Shown in pieces: positions 8,482 to 17,608 of a stretch of 64,000 nt of DNA. The stretch covers positions 171,969 through 235,968 of the forward strand of contig NZ_SRSH01000005.1 of NCBI RefSeq assembly GCF_006175985.1, in the 5' to 3' direction. The position numbers and the translations under genes are program-made. Under the pieces are notes generated by a model, which ran no database searches, had not been told where the DNA came from, and saw nothing but the letters and a program-made list of their open reading frames with translations. This stretch comes from Methylotetracoccus oryzae (GTDB lineage Bacteria > Pseudomonadota > Gammaproteobacteria > Methylococcales > Methylococcaceae). Every line of letters starts with the position of its first letter. The first letter of the stretch is position 1.

Positions 8482-8662
8482 GCCTCAGCGGCACCACAAG
8501 GCCCCGCATTCCCCAATCCATCGCCGGGAGCCCCGCCACCGAGTCGTCCGTCTCGGAGGGTGCGCCCTGACATTCAGGGAATGGCGAACAGTCGTCGTCG
8601 CCGAACTCATCGGAAAAAGGATCGGAAAAGAGATCCGTCAACAGCTCGTAGGAATGGTTCAC
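8447..8662 (-). CDS. Possible small hypothetical protein upstream of the M20 peptidase
   Basis: A 71-codon frame starting with GTG, preceded by a G-rich run that could be a ribosome site. The N-terminus is acidic (LFSDPFSDEFGDDD), then Pro- and Gly-containing sequence. Its stop lies 35 bases inside the start of the peptidase gene, so translational coupling is possible. No domain is recognised. It may be a chance frame. Confidence 0.25.
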   Translation of the reverse strand: MNHSYELLTDLFSDPFSDEFGDDDCSPFPECQGAPSETDDSVAGLPAMDWGMRGLVVPLRRAKGYSVSRLF

Positions 8663-8887
8663 AGGTCCCCCCCAACGCAGTTACCACAAGCTCCACCCGT
8701 CGATGGACCGGGGGGCGGGCGAACAGTCGCGCGAATGCCGCGGGACACACGGCCAGCAGAGGACGCTACCCTAGCGCTGTCGCGTCCCGGAAGCAAGCCG
8801 GAGCCGGCAACTCGGCCTAGACGGCGGCTCGCCACGCGTCGCCTGGGCTGCAGCGCGGGCGGTCTCCGGGGAGAGTCGAGCGGACAG

Positions 8888-10606
8888 TCAGGGGATCACG
8901 ATCGACAAGCCTTCACCCCGCGGATCGCTCGCGGCGCTCAGTCGGCCGTCGCGCTCGCGAACAACGATCTGCAGGTTGCCGTAGGGACGTTCCAGCGGCT
9001 GCAACCGATGCCCCAATGCGGTGAGCTGCGTCCGGTCCCCGGCCGGCAGTGCGTCGGGTTCGAGTTCGACCTGGTCGGGAAGATACTGATGGTGGAAACG
9101 CGGCCGCGACGCGATCCAGTGCGGGCCCCGCCCGTCGGCAAAGTCCAGCGTGGCCAGCAGCACCATCGAAATGATGCGGCTGCCGCCGGGGGTGCCGAGG
9201 ACCGCGAAGCGCCCCCGGTCATCGAGAAAGGTCGGCGTCATACTGGACAGCATGCGCTTGCCCGGAGCGACGCGGTTGGCCTCGCCGCCGACCAGGCCGT
9301 AGACGTTCGGCACCCCCGGCAACGTCGCGAAGTCGTCCATTTCATCGTTCAGCAGAACGCCGGTGCCCGGCGCCACGAAACCCGAGCCAAAGCCGTAATT
9401 GATGCTGAGTGTCGCGGCGACGGCGTTCCCCTCGCGATCGACGATCGACAGATGCGTCGTGTTCGCACCGTCGCCTTCCGGGGCTGCCGCATCGGGCAGG
9501 TAGGCGCTGGGCAGCGCCCGGTCCGTTCGCAGCGCCGCATTGAGTCCGGCGGCATAGTCCCGGCTCAGCAGGCGGGTCAGTGGAATCCGGATGAAATCCG
9601 GATCGCCGAGGTAGCGGTCCCGATCGCGATAGGCCCGTCGCATGGCCTCTATCGTCACGTGGGTCGCGATCGGCGGCGGGTAGCGGTTCAGCTCGTGCTC
9701 CGCCAGGATGTTCAGCGTCTCCAGCAGCACGACGCCGCCGCCGGGGGGCGCGGCCGTGACGATCCTGACGCCGCGGTATTCCCCCCGTAACGGCTCGCGT
9801 TCGATCACGCGGTAGGCAGCGAGGTCTTCCGTTGCCCAGCGCCCGCCGGCGGCGCGTACGCCTTTCACCAAATCCGCCCCTACCGCTCCCCGGTAGAACC
9901 CGTCCGCGCCATCCTCGGCGAGCGCCTCGAGCGTGTGGGCGAGCTCGGTTTGCACCAGGCGGAAGCCCGGCCGGGGCGGCCGGCCGTGATCGAGAAAAAT
10001 CCGTGCCGCCGCCGGTGACTGACGCAGTGCCTTCTCGCGGCGGGCGGCAGCGCGGCAGTAGGCTTCGCCAACCGCGAATCCGTTGCGTGCGATGGCGATC
10101 GCCGGTTGCAGCGTTGTGCTCAACGGCAGCGCGCCATAGCGTTCTGCAACGTGCGCCAATGTGGCCGGCAAGCCGGGAATTCCCGCCGCCAACGGGCCAT
10201 CGATCGAAGCGCCGGGCAATGGCCGGCCGGCGCCATCGAGGAAAAAGTCGGCGTGCGCGGCCAGCGGTGCCCGCTCTCGCCCGTCGACCATGACTTCGCG
10301 GCCGTCGCGGGCGCGATGCAGCATCCAGAAGCCGCCGCCACCCAGGCCCGAGCCCGACGGTTCGACAACGGCCAGTGTTGCGGCGACGGCCACCGCGGCA
10401 TCGAAGGCATTGCCCCCTTGAGACAGGATCTGCACACCTGCCTGCGTGGCGAACGGGTGCGCGCTGGCGATGGCAGCCCCTGCGGCAAGCGGACGCGCCA
10501 CAGCGGCGCTCGATACCAGAATCAGGGCAGTGAGCACCCAGTTGCCAGCGACCAACCAATGAGGCCGAGTCGTGCGTTCGTGTGTCGGATCAGCCAGTGA
10601 ATTCAT
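8888..10606 (-). CDS. ggt: Gamma-glutamyltransferase (glutathione hydrolase)
   Basis: An Ntn-hydrolase made as one chain that cuts itself into large and small subunits. The self-cleavage site and nucleophile are at TTHLSIVD, just before the conserved GNAVAAT segment. PGGSRII and the GSGLGGGGFW substrate loop are also present. It has an N-terminal hydrophobic export signal (near WVLTALILVSSAAVA), so it acts in the periplasm and breaks the gamma-glutamyl bond of glutathione and related compounds. The open frame extends to 10681, but the extra N-terminus has no ribosome site; the Met at 10606 just before the signal region is preferred. It lacks any operon partner on its strand. Confidence 0.88.
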   Translation of the reverse strand: MNSLADPTHERTTRPHWLVAGNWVLTALILVSSAAVARPLAAGAAIASAHPFATQAGVQILSQGGNAFDAAVAVAATLAVVEPSGSGLGGGGFWMLHRARDGREVMVDGRERAPLAAHADFFLDGAGRPLPGASIDGPLAAGIPGLPATLAHVAERYGALPLSTTLQPAIAIARNGFAVGEAYCRAAARREKALRQSPAAARIFLDHGRPPRPGFRLVQTELAHTLEALAEDGADGFYRGAVGADLVKGVRAAGGRWATEDLAAYRVIEREPLRGEYRGVRIVTAAPPGGGVVLLETLNILAEHELNRYPPPIATHVTIEAMRRAYRDRDRYLGDPDFIRIPLTRLLSRDYAAGLNAALRTDRALPSAYLPDAAAPEGDGANTTHLSIVDREGNAVAATLSINYGFGSGFVAPGTGVLLNDEMDDFATLPGVPNVYGLVGGEANRVAPGKRMLSSMTPTFLDDRGRFAVLGTPGGSRIISMVLLATLDFADGRGPHWIASRPRFHHQYLPDQVELEPDALPAGDRTQLTALGHRLQPLERPYGNLQIVVRERDGRLSAASDPRGEGLSIVIP

Positions 10607-10884
10607 CGGTGGCGGGAGCTGCATGGGCGGGCGGAACGGGCGCTTAATCGGGGTGATTCCTTGCTTGCCGGAGGATAGCACAGGCCCATCCCGCTGCCCG
10701 GTAAGACCGTGGAAGGCCGGAATTCAGGCAGAGCACACGCCGCGTGTCCCAAAGCTGGGAGGTAAGCCGCTCCGCCCGGACGTCTGGCAGGGCAGGCAGT
10801 ACGGCGCCCAGCCGACAGCAGACTTGCAGCGCGCGGCCCATCGGCGGACACTGGGCGCCCCGTTGGCGGTTACCAAAGGTTCGA

Positions 10885-11466
10885 ATGAAGCGACTGTGCG
10901 TATTCTGCGGTTCGCGCGAAGGCGCCCGCCCCATCTATCGCGTTGCCACCCAACAGCTTGGGAAATTGCTCGGCGAACGCGGCATCGGCCTGGTCTACGG
11001 TGGCGGCCGTATCGGCTTGATGGGACTACTGGCGGATGCGGTGCTGGCCAGCGGCGGAGAAGTAATCGGCGTGATTCCGGATTTCCTCGCGGGGCCGGAA
11101 GTCGCGCACGGTGGCCTGACAGAGTTGCGCGTCGTGCACACCATGCACGAGCGCAAGGCCATGATGGCGGAACTGGCCGACGGCTTCATCGCCTTACCCG
11201 GCGGTTACGGCACGCTGGAAGAGTTTTTCGAGATCCTGACCTGGGCCCAGCTCGGTCTGCATCGCAAGCCCTGCGCGTTGCTCAACATCGGGGGCTACTA
11301 CGACCCCCTGCTGCGCGTCGTGGCGCACGCGCTCGACGAGGACTTCATCCGGACGCGTCACCGTGGCCTGATTCTCGACGACGCGGACCCGGCGCGTCTG
11401 CTCGACGACATGGCTCGCTACGTACCGCCCGGCGTGGAGCCCATCCTCCATACCGATCAGATCTGA
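10885..11466 (+). CDS. LOG-family protein (TIGR00730, nucleotide 5'-monophosphate phosphoribohydrolase type)
   Basis: A 193-residue Rossmann-fold protein with the LOG signature PGGYGTLEEFFE and the N-terminal VFCGSREGA and VYGGGRIGLMG motifs. Family members remove ribose 5-phosphate from nucleotides, including cytokinin precursors in plants and some bacteria. In bacteria the usual substrate is uncertain. ATG 10885 gives the standard N-terminus MKRLCVFCGS; the longer frame from 10744 does not resemble the family. Divergent from ggt with a 280-base gap. Confidence 0.88.
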   Translation: MKRLCVFCGSREGARPIYRVATQQLGKLLGERGIGLVYGGGRIGLMGLLADAVLASGGEVIGVIPDFLAGPEVAHGGLTELRVVHTMHERKAMMAELADGFIALPGGYGTLEEFFEILTWAQLGLHRKPCALLNIGGYYDPLLRVVAHALDEDFIRTRHRGLILDDADPARLLDDMARYVPPGVEPILHTDQI

Positions 11467-11482
11467 AGCGCGCGCCGGCCGC

Positions 11483-14400
11483 TCAGGCGTTGTAGGTCCT
11501 GCCGCCCAGGCTCCTGCCCTGCGCCGCCAGGTGCGACTGCCACCATACCGTGAAGTCATCGGATGACAGCGGCTGGCTGAACAAATAGCCCTGCGCGAAA
11601 TCGCAGCCTTGCGAGATCAGGATGTCACGTTGCTGCTCGGACTCGACGCCTTCTGCGACGACCTTCAGGCCGAGACTGTGACCTAGCGCGACGACCGTGG
11701 CCGCAATGGTCCGGTCGTCCGAATCGGTCGTCATGTCCCGCACGAAGCTGCGGTCGATCTTCAGCGACGCGAGCGGCAGATGCTTGAGGTACGACAGGCT
11801 CGAGTAGCCCATACCGAAATCGTCGATCGCCAGATCCACGCCCTGACACTTCAACTGTTCCAGGGTCGAGAGCGTTTGCTCTCCGGTCTCCAGCAGGGTC
11901 GATTCGGTCAGTTCGAGTTCCAGTGAATGGGGTGGCAGCCGGTATCTGTCCAGCAATTCCCGCAGCCGCTCCGCCAAACCGGGTTCGCTGACGTGCCGGG
12001 CCGAGACGTTCACGGCCACGGTCATCGGCGGAAAGCCCTCATCCCGCCACTGGGCCAGCTGCCGGCAGACATCGTCGAGTACCCAGTTGCCAATGCTGAC
12101 GATCAGATCGGTACGTTCGGCTGCACTGATGAAATGTCCCGGCAGCAGCAGCCCTTCTTCCGGGTGTACCCATCGCACCAGGGCCTCGCTGCCGACCAGC
12201 GTGCCGTCGGTCAGTCGGATCTTGGGCTGGAAATAGGTGCGCAGTTCGCCGCTCTGGACCGCCTTCCGCAGCGCCGACATGAGCTTGAGGTACTGCAGCG
12301 TCGCCACGTTCATGTCGGCGTCGTAGAACCGGCAGGCATTGCGTCCCATCTGCTTGGACCGGTACATCGCGGTATCGGCGTTCTTCAACAACGCCTCAAA
12401 GTGTGTCCCGTCATGCGGGAACAGGCTGATGCCGATCGAGACCGTGATCGCGAAGCTGTCGCCCGAAATCTCGAAAGGCGTGTTGAACGACTCCATGATC
12501 TTATCGGCGACGTGCGAGGCGCCGTCCCGGCCGACGCCGGGCAGCAGCAGCACGAACTCGTCGCCGCCGACCCGGGCGATGGTGTCCGTCTCACGCACCA
12601 GGGCCTCGAGGCGGCCGGCCACCTTCTTCAGCAGGGTATCGCCCTCCTGATGGCCCAGCGAATCGTTGACGTACTTGAAGCGGTCGAGGTCGAGGAACAG
12701 CACCGCGAGCTGCTTCTGGCTTCGGGCATGCTGGGCCAGCGCGAGCTTGGCCCTGTCCGCCAGCAATTCCCGGTTGGGCAGCCCGGTCAGCGCGTCGTAA
12801 TAGGCGAGTCGCCGGACGCGCTCCTCGGCACGCTTCAGGGTGGAGATGTCGGTCGAGACGCTGATGTAATTGACCAGCGCCCCGGCCGGATCGCGCACCT
12901 CGACGATGGTTTGCATCACCGGGCTGATCCGACCGTTCTTCTGGCGGTTCCAGATCTCGCCGCGCCAGGAACCCTCGCGCTCGATGGTGCGCCAGCGTGC
13001 CGCGTAAAAGTCTTCGTCGTGCAGGTCGGACCGCAGAATCCGGGGATCCTTGCCGATGACCTCGTCCTGGGAATACCCCGTCATCTCCTCGAAAGCCGGA
13101 TTGACGGCAATGATGCGACGGTCGCAGTCGGTGACCAGAATGGCTTCGCGAGCAGCCTGGAACACCTTGCCGGCAAGGCGCAGCCGTTCCTCGGCCTGCT
13201 TGCGTTCGGTGATGTCGCGCGCGAACGCGCAGGCGAATTCCTGATCGTCGATCTGCAGATAGACCGCCTGCAGTTCCTTCGTCATGCGGCGGCCATTCCG
13301 GGCCGCATGCGTCGTTTCCACGACCGAGCTTTCGCCCTGTTTCAGTGCTGCGAAGAAGCTGGGAAACGTGGGGCCGTACACCAGATCGACCCCACCGAAA
13401 CCCAGACGAAGCACTTCCTCGACGGAGTAGCCGAGACTCTGCGCCGCGGCGGCATTCGCATAGACCAGATCGCCGGAGGGCTTCGCCAGATAGATTTCCT
13501 CCAGCGCGCTTTCGACCATGAACTGAAACTGTCGGACCGCGCGTTCCGCACCTTTGCGCGCCGAGACATCCTCGATGACGGCGATGCACTGGTCCGACGG
13601 ACCGCCGCCGGGGAGTGCCATCGACGTGACCGCGACGTAAACGGGGACCTCGGTGCCATCCTCGCGGCACCAGCGCTGCTCCAGGTAAAACTCGGCCCGC
13701 TGGCCCTGCTGCAACTCCGCCAGGCATTGCCGATAGGCTTCCAGATCCTCGGCGTGCATCATCGTCTCGAAACGCGCCCCGACGATTTGTTCGGGCGTGC
13801 GCCCCAGGATCGCGCAGCACCGCCGGTTGACCTGAACGAAGCGGCCGGTGTCGCGCTCGAATTGCGCCACGCCCACGGCGGCCTGTTCGAACAAGGCACG
13901 GAAGCGCGCTTCGCTCGCGAGCAGCGCGGCCTCGGCCACCCGCCGTTCGGTGACGTCGTTGGCCAGCACCAGTTCGGCGTTCCGCCCTCCGAAGTCGAGT
14001 GTATGGGACACCGCTTCGACCTCGATCAGGCGCCCGTCCTTCAGACGGTGGCGCTGGATTCCATGTTGCGCCAGACCGCTGTCGCTGCGCTCCGGGCTCG
14101 CCACCCGCGGACCGGAGGCTACCAAGTCGGCCAGCGTCATGCCGAGGAATTCTGCGCGGGTATAGCCATAGTGCGAGACGGCGGCATCGTTCACGGCCAG
14201 GAAGGCGCCGCTGGCGAGATCGTAGACCCACATCGGGTGAGGGTTGGCTTCGAACAGCACCCGGTAGCGTCGTTCTCCGTCGCGCAGCGCGGCGATCAGT
14301 TGCTGCTGTTCGGTCTGGTCGCGCAGGACGAGAACGCCACCGGCAATGTCCTGCTCGGCCTCCAGCCCTATCGGAGACCCCTTGAACGCAACCGGGCGCT

Positions 14401-16165
14401 CACGGCCGTCGCGAGCCAGCAGCAGCGCGTCCTGCGCCCAGGCGCGCGGTGCTTCGCAACCATCCCGCGGCAGTTGGAGGTCGCCCCGGGTTTCCGGATC
14501 AAGCAGCCTAAGCACGCGATCCAGCGGGAGTCCGTGCGCCTCGCTCTCGAGCCAGCCAGTCAGGCCTTCCGCCACGGGATTCATCAGCGTCACCCGCCCC
14601 GCCGCGTCGGTCGCGATGACACCATCCCCGATGCTCTGTAGGGTGACGCGAAGGTTTTCCTCGCTGTTGCGAATGTTTTCTTCGGCCTGTCTGCGTTCGC
14701 TGATATCGATCAGCGTGCCGATGATCGCCGGGGCGCCATCCTGGACGATCCGGCTGCCGAAGACCGCCACCCACAAGCGCCGGCCGTCGCTGCGGCGAAC
14801 GCGGAACTCATGCTGACCGGAGGAGGCCACCCCACGCTGCAGCCGCAACAGCCGGCGCCACAGCGGGCGCAGGTCGTCCGGATGAACGAGACGGCCCAGT
14901 TCCTCGGCAGTGAGCGTATCGGAGGCGCAACCGAGCATCTCGGCCATGCGGGGGTTGCAGTAGACCAGGCGCCGGCGCTGGTACAAGTAGACGCCGACCG
15001 AACTGTTCTCGACGAGCCCGCGGAACCGCAGCTCGCTGGCGGCCAGCGCCTCGCTGGTATCGAGGATGTCCTGAATGTCGTAACTCGCGCCCAGGTACCC
15101 CTGGAACTCGCCTTCGTGGTCGTATACCGGCTCCGCATGGTCACGGAGCCAGCGGTAGCGCCCGTCCTTGTGCTTCATGCGGTATTCGAGGCTGAACGGT
15201 GCGCGCTGTACGGAAGCCCGGGCGATCTCCGCAAGGCACTGCTGCAGATCGTCGGGGTGCACGTCGTGCACCCAGGCTCGGCCCAACTCGGCCGCCCGCG
15301 GGCGCCCCGTGAACTCCAGCCAGGCCTGATTGACGTAGATGCAATTGCCGTCGCGATCGGTACGCCAGACGGGGTTTGGCAGGCAGTCGATCAGATGCGC
15401 GACTTCATTCCTACCGTGGACGATCTGCCGGCGCAGCGACCGGAGTTCGATACCGAGTTCGGCGACCTCGTCGTGGCCGCCGACCGGCGACTCTTCCGCC
15501 GCTTCGCGGACTGCCTCGCCGGACCGCGCGTACGCGAGCAAACGCTCGATACGGCCGAACAGGAACCGTTGCAGGATCCAGCCCAGGGCAGCCAGAATGA
15601 TCAGCGCTCCACCGAAAACGGTCAGGGCATGCTGCCCGGCTTCCTGCCCGTTCTGGGCGGTCAGACCGTGCGTATCGGCGACCAGCAGCGCAAACCGGCC
15701 CGCTTGGCGATCGTCCTCCGTCGCACCGCCCGGCACTGGCACGGCCCCCCAGAGCAGGCCGCGTCCCGTGTCATGCCAGAGCGTCGATCCGTCCGCGCGG
15801 CGCAGCAGATTACGCCAGTTCGCGGGCGGCGGCGGATCGAGCTCGGTCCGGGTGTCGGCCCAGCCCGTCTCGGGGTACGCCACGCGCAGGCCCGTTGCCC
15901 CATCGATCAGGGCAATGTACTGGAGGTGCGGCGCGTCGATGGCGGCCGCTCCGATGAAACGCCACCACGCGGCCCATTCGATGTCTTCAATACCTTCGGC
16001 GCTGCTGCTGCCTATCAGATTCACCAGCCGCTGCATGGAGGCCCGCAGATCGTCCTGTCTTACCCGCTCCAGTTGTCCGCGTATCGACCAATAGTCGAAT
16101 GCAGCCAGCAATCCGGAACACGCGAGCAGCGCGATGGAAATCCAGTATGGCGCGCGCAAGCTCAT
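11483..16165 (-). CDS. Membrane-bound seven-PAS GGDEF-EAL protein (c-di-GMP turnover)
   Basis: About 1560 residues. Two membrane helices (near 8-26 and 184-202) enclose a periplasmic sensing domain. Seven PAS-type domains follow, recognised by repeated starts such as LFEANPHPMWVYD and LFEQAAVGVAQF, with PAC ends of the ITERK type. Then comes a GGDEF domain with an intact ARVGGDEFVLLL site, and an EAL domain with intact EALVRW, ELTEST, IDDFGMGYSS and VAEGVE motifs. Both catalytic domains should therefore be active: diguanylate cyclase and c-di-GMP phosphodiesterase. The start at 16165 (MSLRAPYW, before the first helix) is preferred over 16219. Such proteins tune motility, biofilm or surface secretion; the signal is unknown. 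Confidence 0.9.
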   Translation of the reverse strand: MSLRAPYWISIALLACSGLLAAFDYWSIRGQLERVRQDDLRASMQRLVNLIGSSSAEGIEDIEWAAWWRFIGAAAIDAPHLQYIALIDGATGLRVAYPETGWADTRTELDPPPPANWRNLLRRADGSTLWHDTGRGLLWGAVPVPGGATEDDRQAGRFALLVADTHGLTAQNGQEAGQHALTVFGGALIILAALGWILQRFLFGRIERLLAYARSGEAVREAAEESPVGGHDEVAELGIELRSLRRQIVHGRNEVAHLIDCLPNPVWRTDRDGNCIYVNQAWLEFTGRPRAAELGRAWVHDVHPDDLQQCLAEIARASVQRAPFSLEYRMKHKDGRYRWLRDHAEPVYDHEGEFQGYLGASYDIQDILDTSEALAASELRFRGLVENSSVGVYLYQRRRLVYCNPRMAEMLGCASDTLTAEELGRLVHPDDLRPLWRRLLRLQRGVASSGQHEFRVRRSDGRRLWVAVFGSRIVQDGAPAIIGTLIDISERRQAEENIRNSEENLRVTLQSIGDGVIATDAAGRVTLMNPVAEGLTGWLESEAHGLPLDRVLRLLDPETRGDLQLPRDGCEAPRAWAQDALLLARDGRERPVAFKGSPIGLEAEQDIAGGVLVLRDQTEQQQLIAALRDGERRYRVLFEANPHPMWVYDLASGAFLAVNDAAVSHYGYTRAEFLGMTLADLVASGPRVASPERSDSGLAQHGIQRHRLKDGRLIEVEAVSHTLDFGGRNAELVLANDVTERRVAEAALLASEARFRALFEQAAVGVAQFERDTGRFVQVNRRCCAILGRTPEQIVGARFETMMHAEDLEAYRQCLAELQQGQRAEFYLEQRWCREDGTEVPVYVAVTSMALPGGGPSDQCIAVIEDVSARKGAERAVRQFQFMVESALEEIYLAKPSGDLVYANAAAAQSLGYSVEEVLRLGFGGVDLVYGPTFPSFFAALKQGESSVVETTHAARNGRRMTKELQAVYLQIDDQEFACAFARDITERKQAEERLRLAGKVFQAAREAILVTDCDRRIIAVNPAFEEMTGYSQDEVIGKDPRILRSDLHDEDFYAARWRTIEREGSWRGEIWNRQKNGRISPVMQTIVEVRDPAGALVNYISVSTDISTLKRAEERVRRLAYYDALTGLPNRELLADRAKLALAQHARSQKQLAVLFLDLDRFKYVNDSLGHQEGDTLLKKVAGRLEALVRETDTIARVGGDEFVLLLPGVGRDGASHVADKIMESFNTPFEISGDSFAITVSIGISLFPHDGTHFEALLKNADTAMYRSKQMGRNACRFYDADMNVATLQYLKLMSALRKAVQSGELRTYFQPKIRLTDGTLVGSEALVRWVHPEEGLLLPGHFISAAERTDLIVSIGNWVLDDVCRQLAQWRDEGFPPMTVAVNVSARHVSEPGLAERLRELLDRYRLPPHSLELELTESTLLETGEQTLSTLEQLKCQGVDLAIDDFGMGYSSLSYLKHLPLASLKIDRSFVRDMTTDSDDRTIAATVVALGHSLGLKVVAEGVESEQQRDILISQGCDFAQGYLFSQPLSSDDFTVWWQSHLAAQGRSLGGRTYNA

Positions 16166-16295
16166 GCCCGTCGGTCCCTCAGGACGGCCGCCTCGTCCCG
16201 ACGACAGGCCCTTCGGCATGCACGCGACCGCGCATCAGGATTGGCACCCGTCGCGTTTCGTTGCAGCGGGGGCGGGAAGGCCATCTTCGCAATCG

Positions 16296-16931
16296 TCACG
16301 GGGTAGGGGGAAAGTGTTCGAGGATCGATTCCACGGCCGCGCCGAGTTCTCGGGTCTGCGCCGACGTGTAGTAGCCGAAATCGTTCTTGTCGGTCATGTT
16401 GCCGTGCCAGATTACGCGCTGCGTCTTGGCGTCGATGACCACCAGATCCAGCTTCGCCTGCTCATACTCGGAGGAATACGGATCGGCCGCGGGAGGCAGC
16501 GCGCGGCCGTCGGTGCTCGTGTGCGTGTTGGACGCATGCAGGCCGGGGTAATACAGGCCGACGGCACCGTAGTGGGACGCCGAACTGCCCGTTCGCTTCA
16601 GTTCCCATTCGCCGAACGACCAGGCCACGCGGAACTGCGCCTTGTCGCGATCCCGCACGTAGCCCTTCCGGGCGAGCGCCGCGTCGACGCGGCTGCGGAC
16701 CAGGCTGTCCAGCCGAATTCGTTCGGAGGTCTTGACGGCTGCCGGGGTCTCCAGGCTTCCGCTCTGTTCGGCCCAATCCCAGAAGTGCAGACGCGCGAAA
16801 TCGTAACCGGCTTCGTGATCGGTGGTCAGATGCGCGCTGGAGCAAGCCACCAGCGCCAGCAGCATGGCGCCCAGGACAGAGGCTATCGGGAGTCGTCGGT
16901 TGTCGCGAGGAGTCGTAGAGGGCATGGTCAC
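16296..16931 (-). CDS. DUF4136-type lipoprotein
   Basis: A 211-residue protein with a lipoprotein signal ending LLALVAC (Cys30). The DUF4136 pattern is clear: an early YDFARLHFWDW segment, IRLDSLVRSRVDAALARKGY in the middle, and a C-terminal KLDLVVIDAKTQRVIWHG block. The family is a periplasmic, membrane-attached domain of unknown role. It lies 130 bases upstream of the PAS-GGDEF-EAL gene on the same strand and could be co-transcribed with it. Confidence 0.85.
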   Translation of the reverse strand: MTMPSTTPRDNRRLPIASVLGAMLLALVACSSAHLTTDHEAGYDFARLHFWDWAEQSGSLETPAAVKTSERIRLDSLVRSRVDAALARKGYVRDRDKAQFRVAWSFGEWELKRTGSSASHYGAVGLYYPGLHASNTHTSTDGRALPPAADPYSSEYEQAKLDLVVIDAKTQRVIWHGNMTDKNDFGYYTSAQTRELGAAVESILEHFPPTP

Positions 16932-17187
16932 TAACGGTTTGGCCTACCGGAAATCAAAGCTTCGAACATTGCGGTTCGCTCGCTGCGCAATCCGAAGGGT
17001 GTCGCGGGGGGTATTGGCCCTGACTCCATGTGGTCGTAACATGCGGCACAGACCCGCTCGGCGCACGTCGAGCGCGCGGAACGGACAGCCAGCCGCCGCG
17101 GCGGCTGCCAACAGCCGACGTTTCCTGCGCGCGAGGACTCCGGGCACCATAGACGGTCTTTCGTTCAGCAAAACGTGACAAGGATAA

Positions 17188-17538
17188 ATGAAAATGCGTA
17201 CGGTCAGGCGGTTTAACCACCCGGCCGGTCCCGATACGGGCACCGGCTACCGCGCGCTCGGGTGCTGCGCCGCGCTGGGTTTAACACTGGCGGCTGGCCC
17301 CGGGTTGTCCGAGGATTACGAGCGCGGTCGCCAGCTCTACGAAAATCACTGTCAAGCCTGTCATTCCTCGCTGTTACATTCGCCGCTGTCGGGACGCATC
17401 AAGACCTTTCGCGAATTGCAATCACAGGTTTCCTCGTGGAGTACCCATGCGGCAAAAGACTGGTCCGTGGAAGAGGTCAACGACGTTTCGTATTACCTCG
17501 ATCGTACCTTCTACCATTTCGGTGTCCGCGACGAATAG
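17188..17538 (+). CDS. Small periplasmic c-type cytochrome
   Basis: A 116-residue protein with an N-terminal export signal and one heme-binding site, CQACH (55-59). No methionine follows the heme site, so the usual Met sixth ligand is absent; a histidine in the C-terminal half (in STHAAK or FYHFG) could replace it. The conserved Trp and WSVEEVNDVSYYLD ending is typical of a class of short cytochromes found beside di-heme peroxidases. The di-heme protein gene begins 70 bases downstream on the same strand, so the pair probably works as electron donor and enzyme. Confidence 0.8.
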   Translation: MKMRTVRRFNHPAGPDTGTGYRALGCCAALGLTLAAGPGLSEDYERGRQLYENHCQACHSSLLHSPLSGRIKTFRELQSQVSSWSTHAAKDWSVEEVNDVSYYLDRTFYHFGVRDE

Positions 17539-17608
17539 CACCATTTTGGTGAATGGACGGTTTCCCGGACGCCCGCACTTCACTTGCAATGACCGCAAAT
17601 TCGCGGTG

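Noticed and set aside
8357..9790. A 477-codon open frame on the plus strand
   Set aside because: It spans the divergent ends of two well-supported minus-strand genes (M20 peptidase and ggt) in antisense.
11927..14641. A 904-codon open frame on the plus strand
   Set aside because: It is antisense to the PAS-GGDEF-EAL gene, whose motifs are clear. High GC content leaves few stops in the mirrored frame; the composition is not protein-like.
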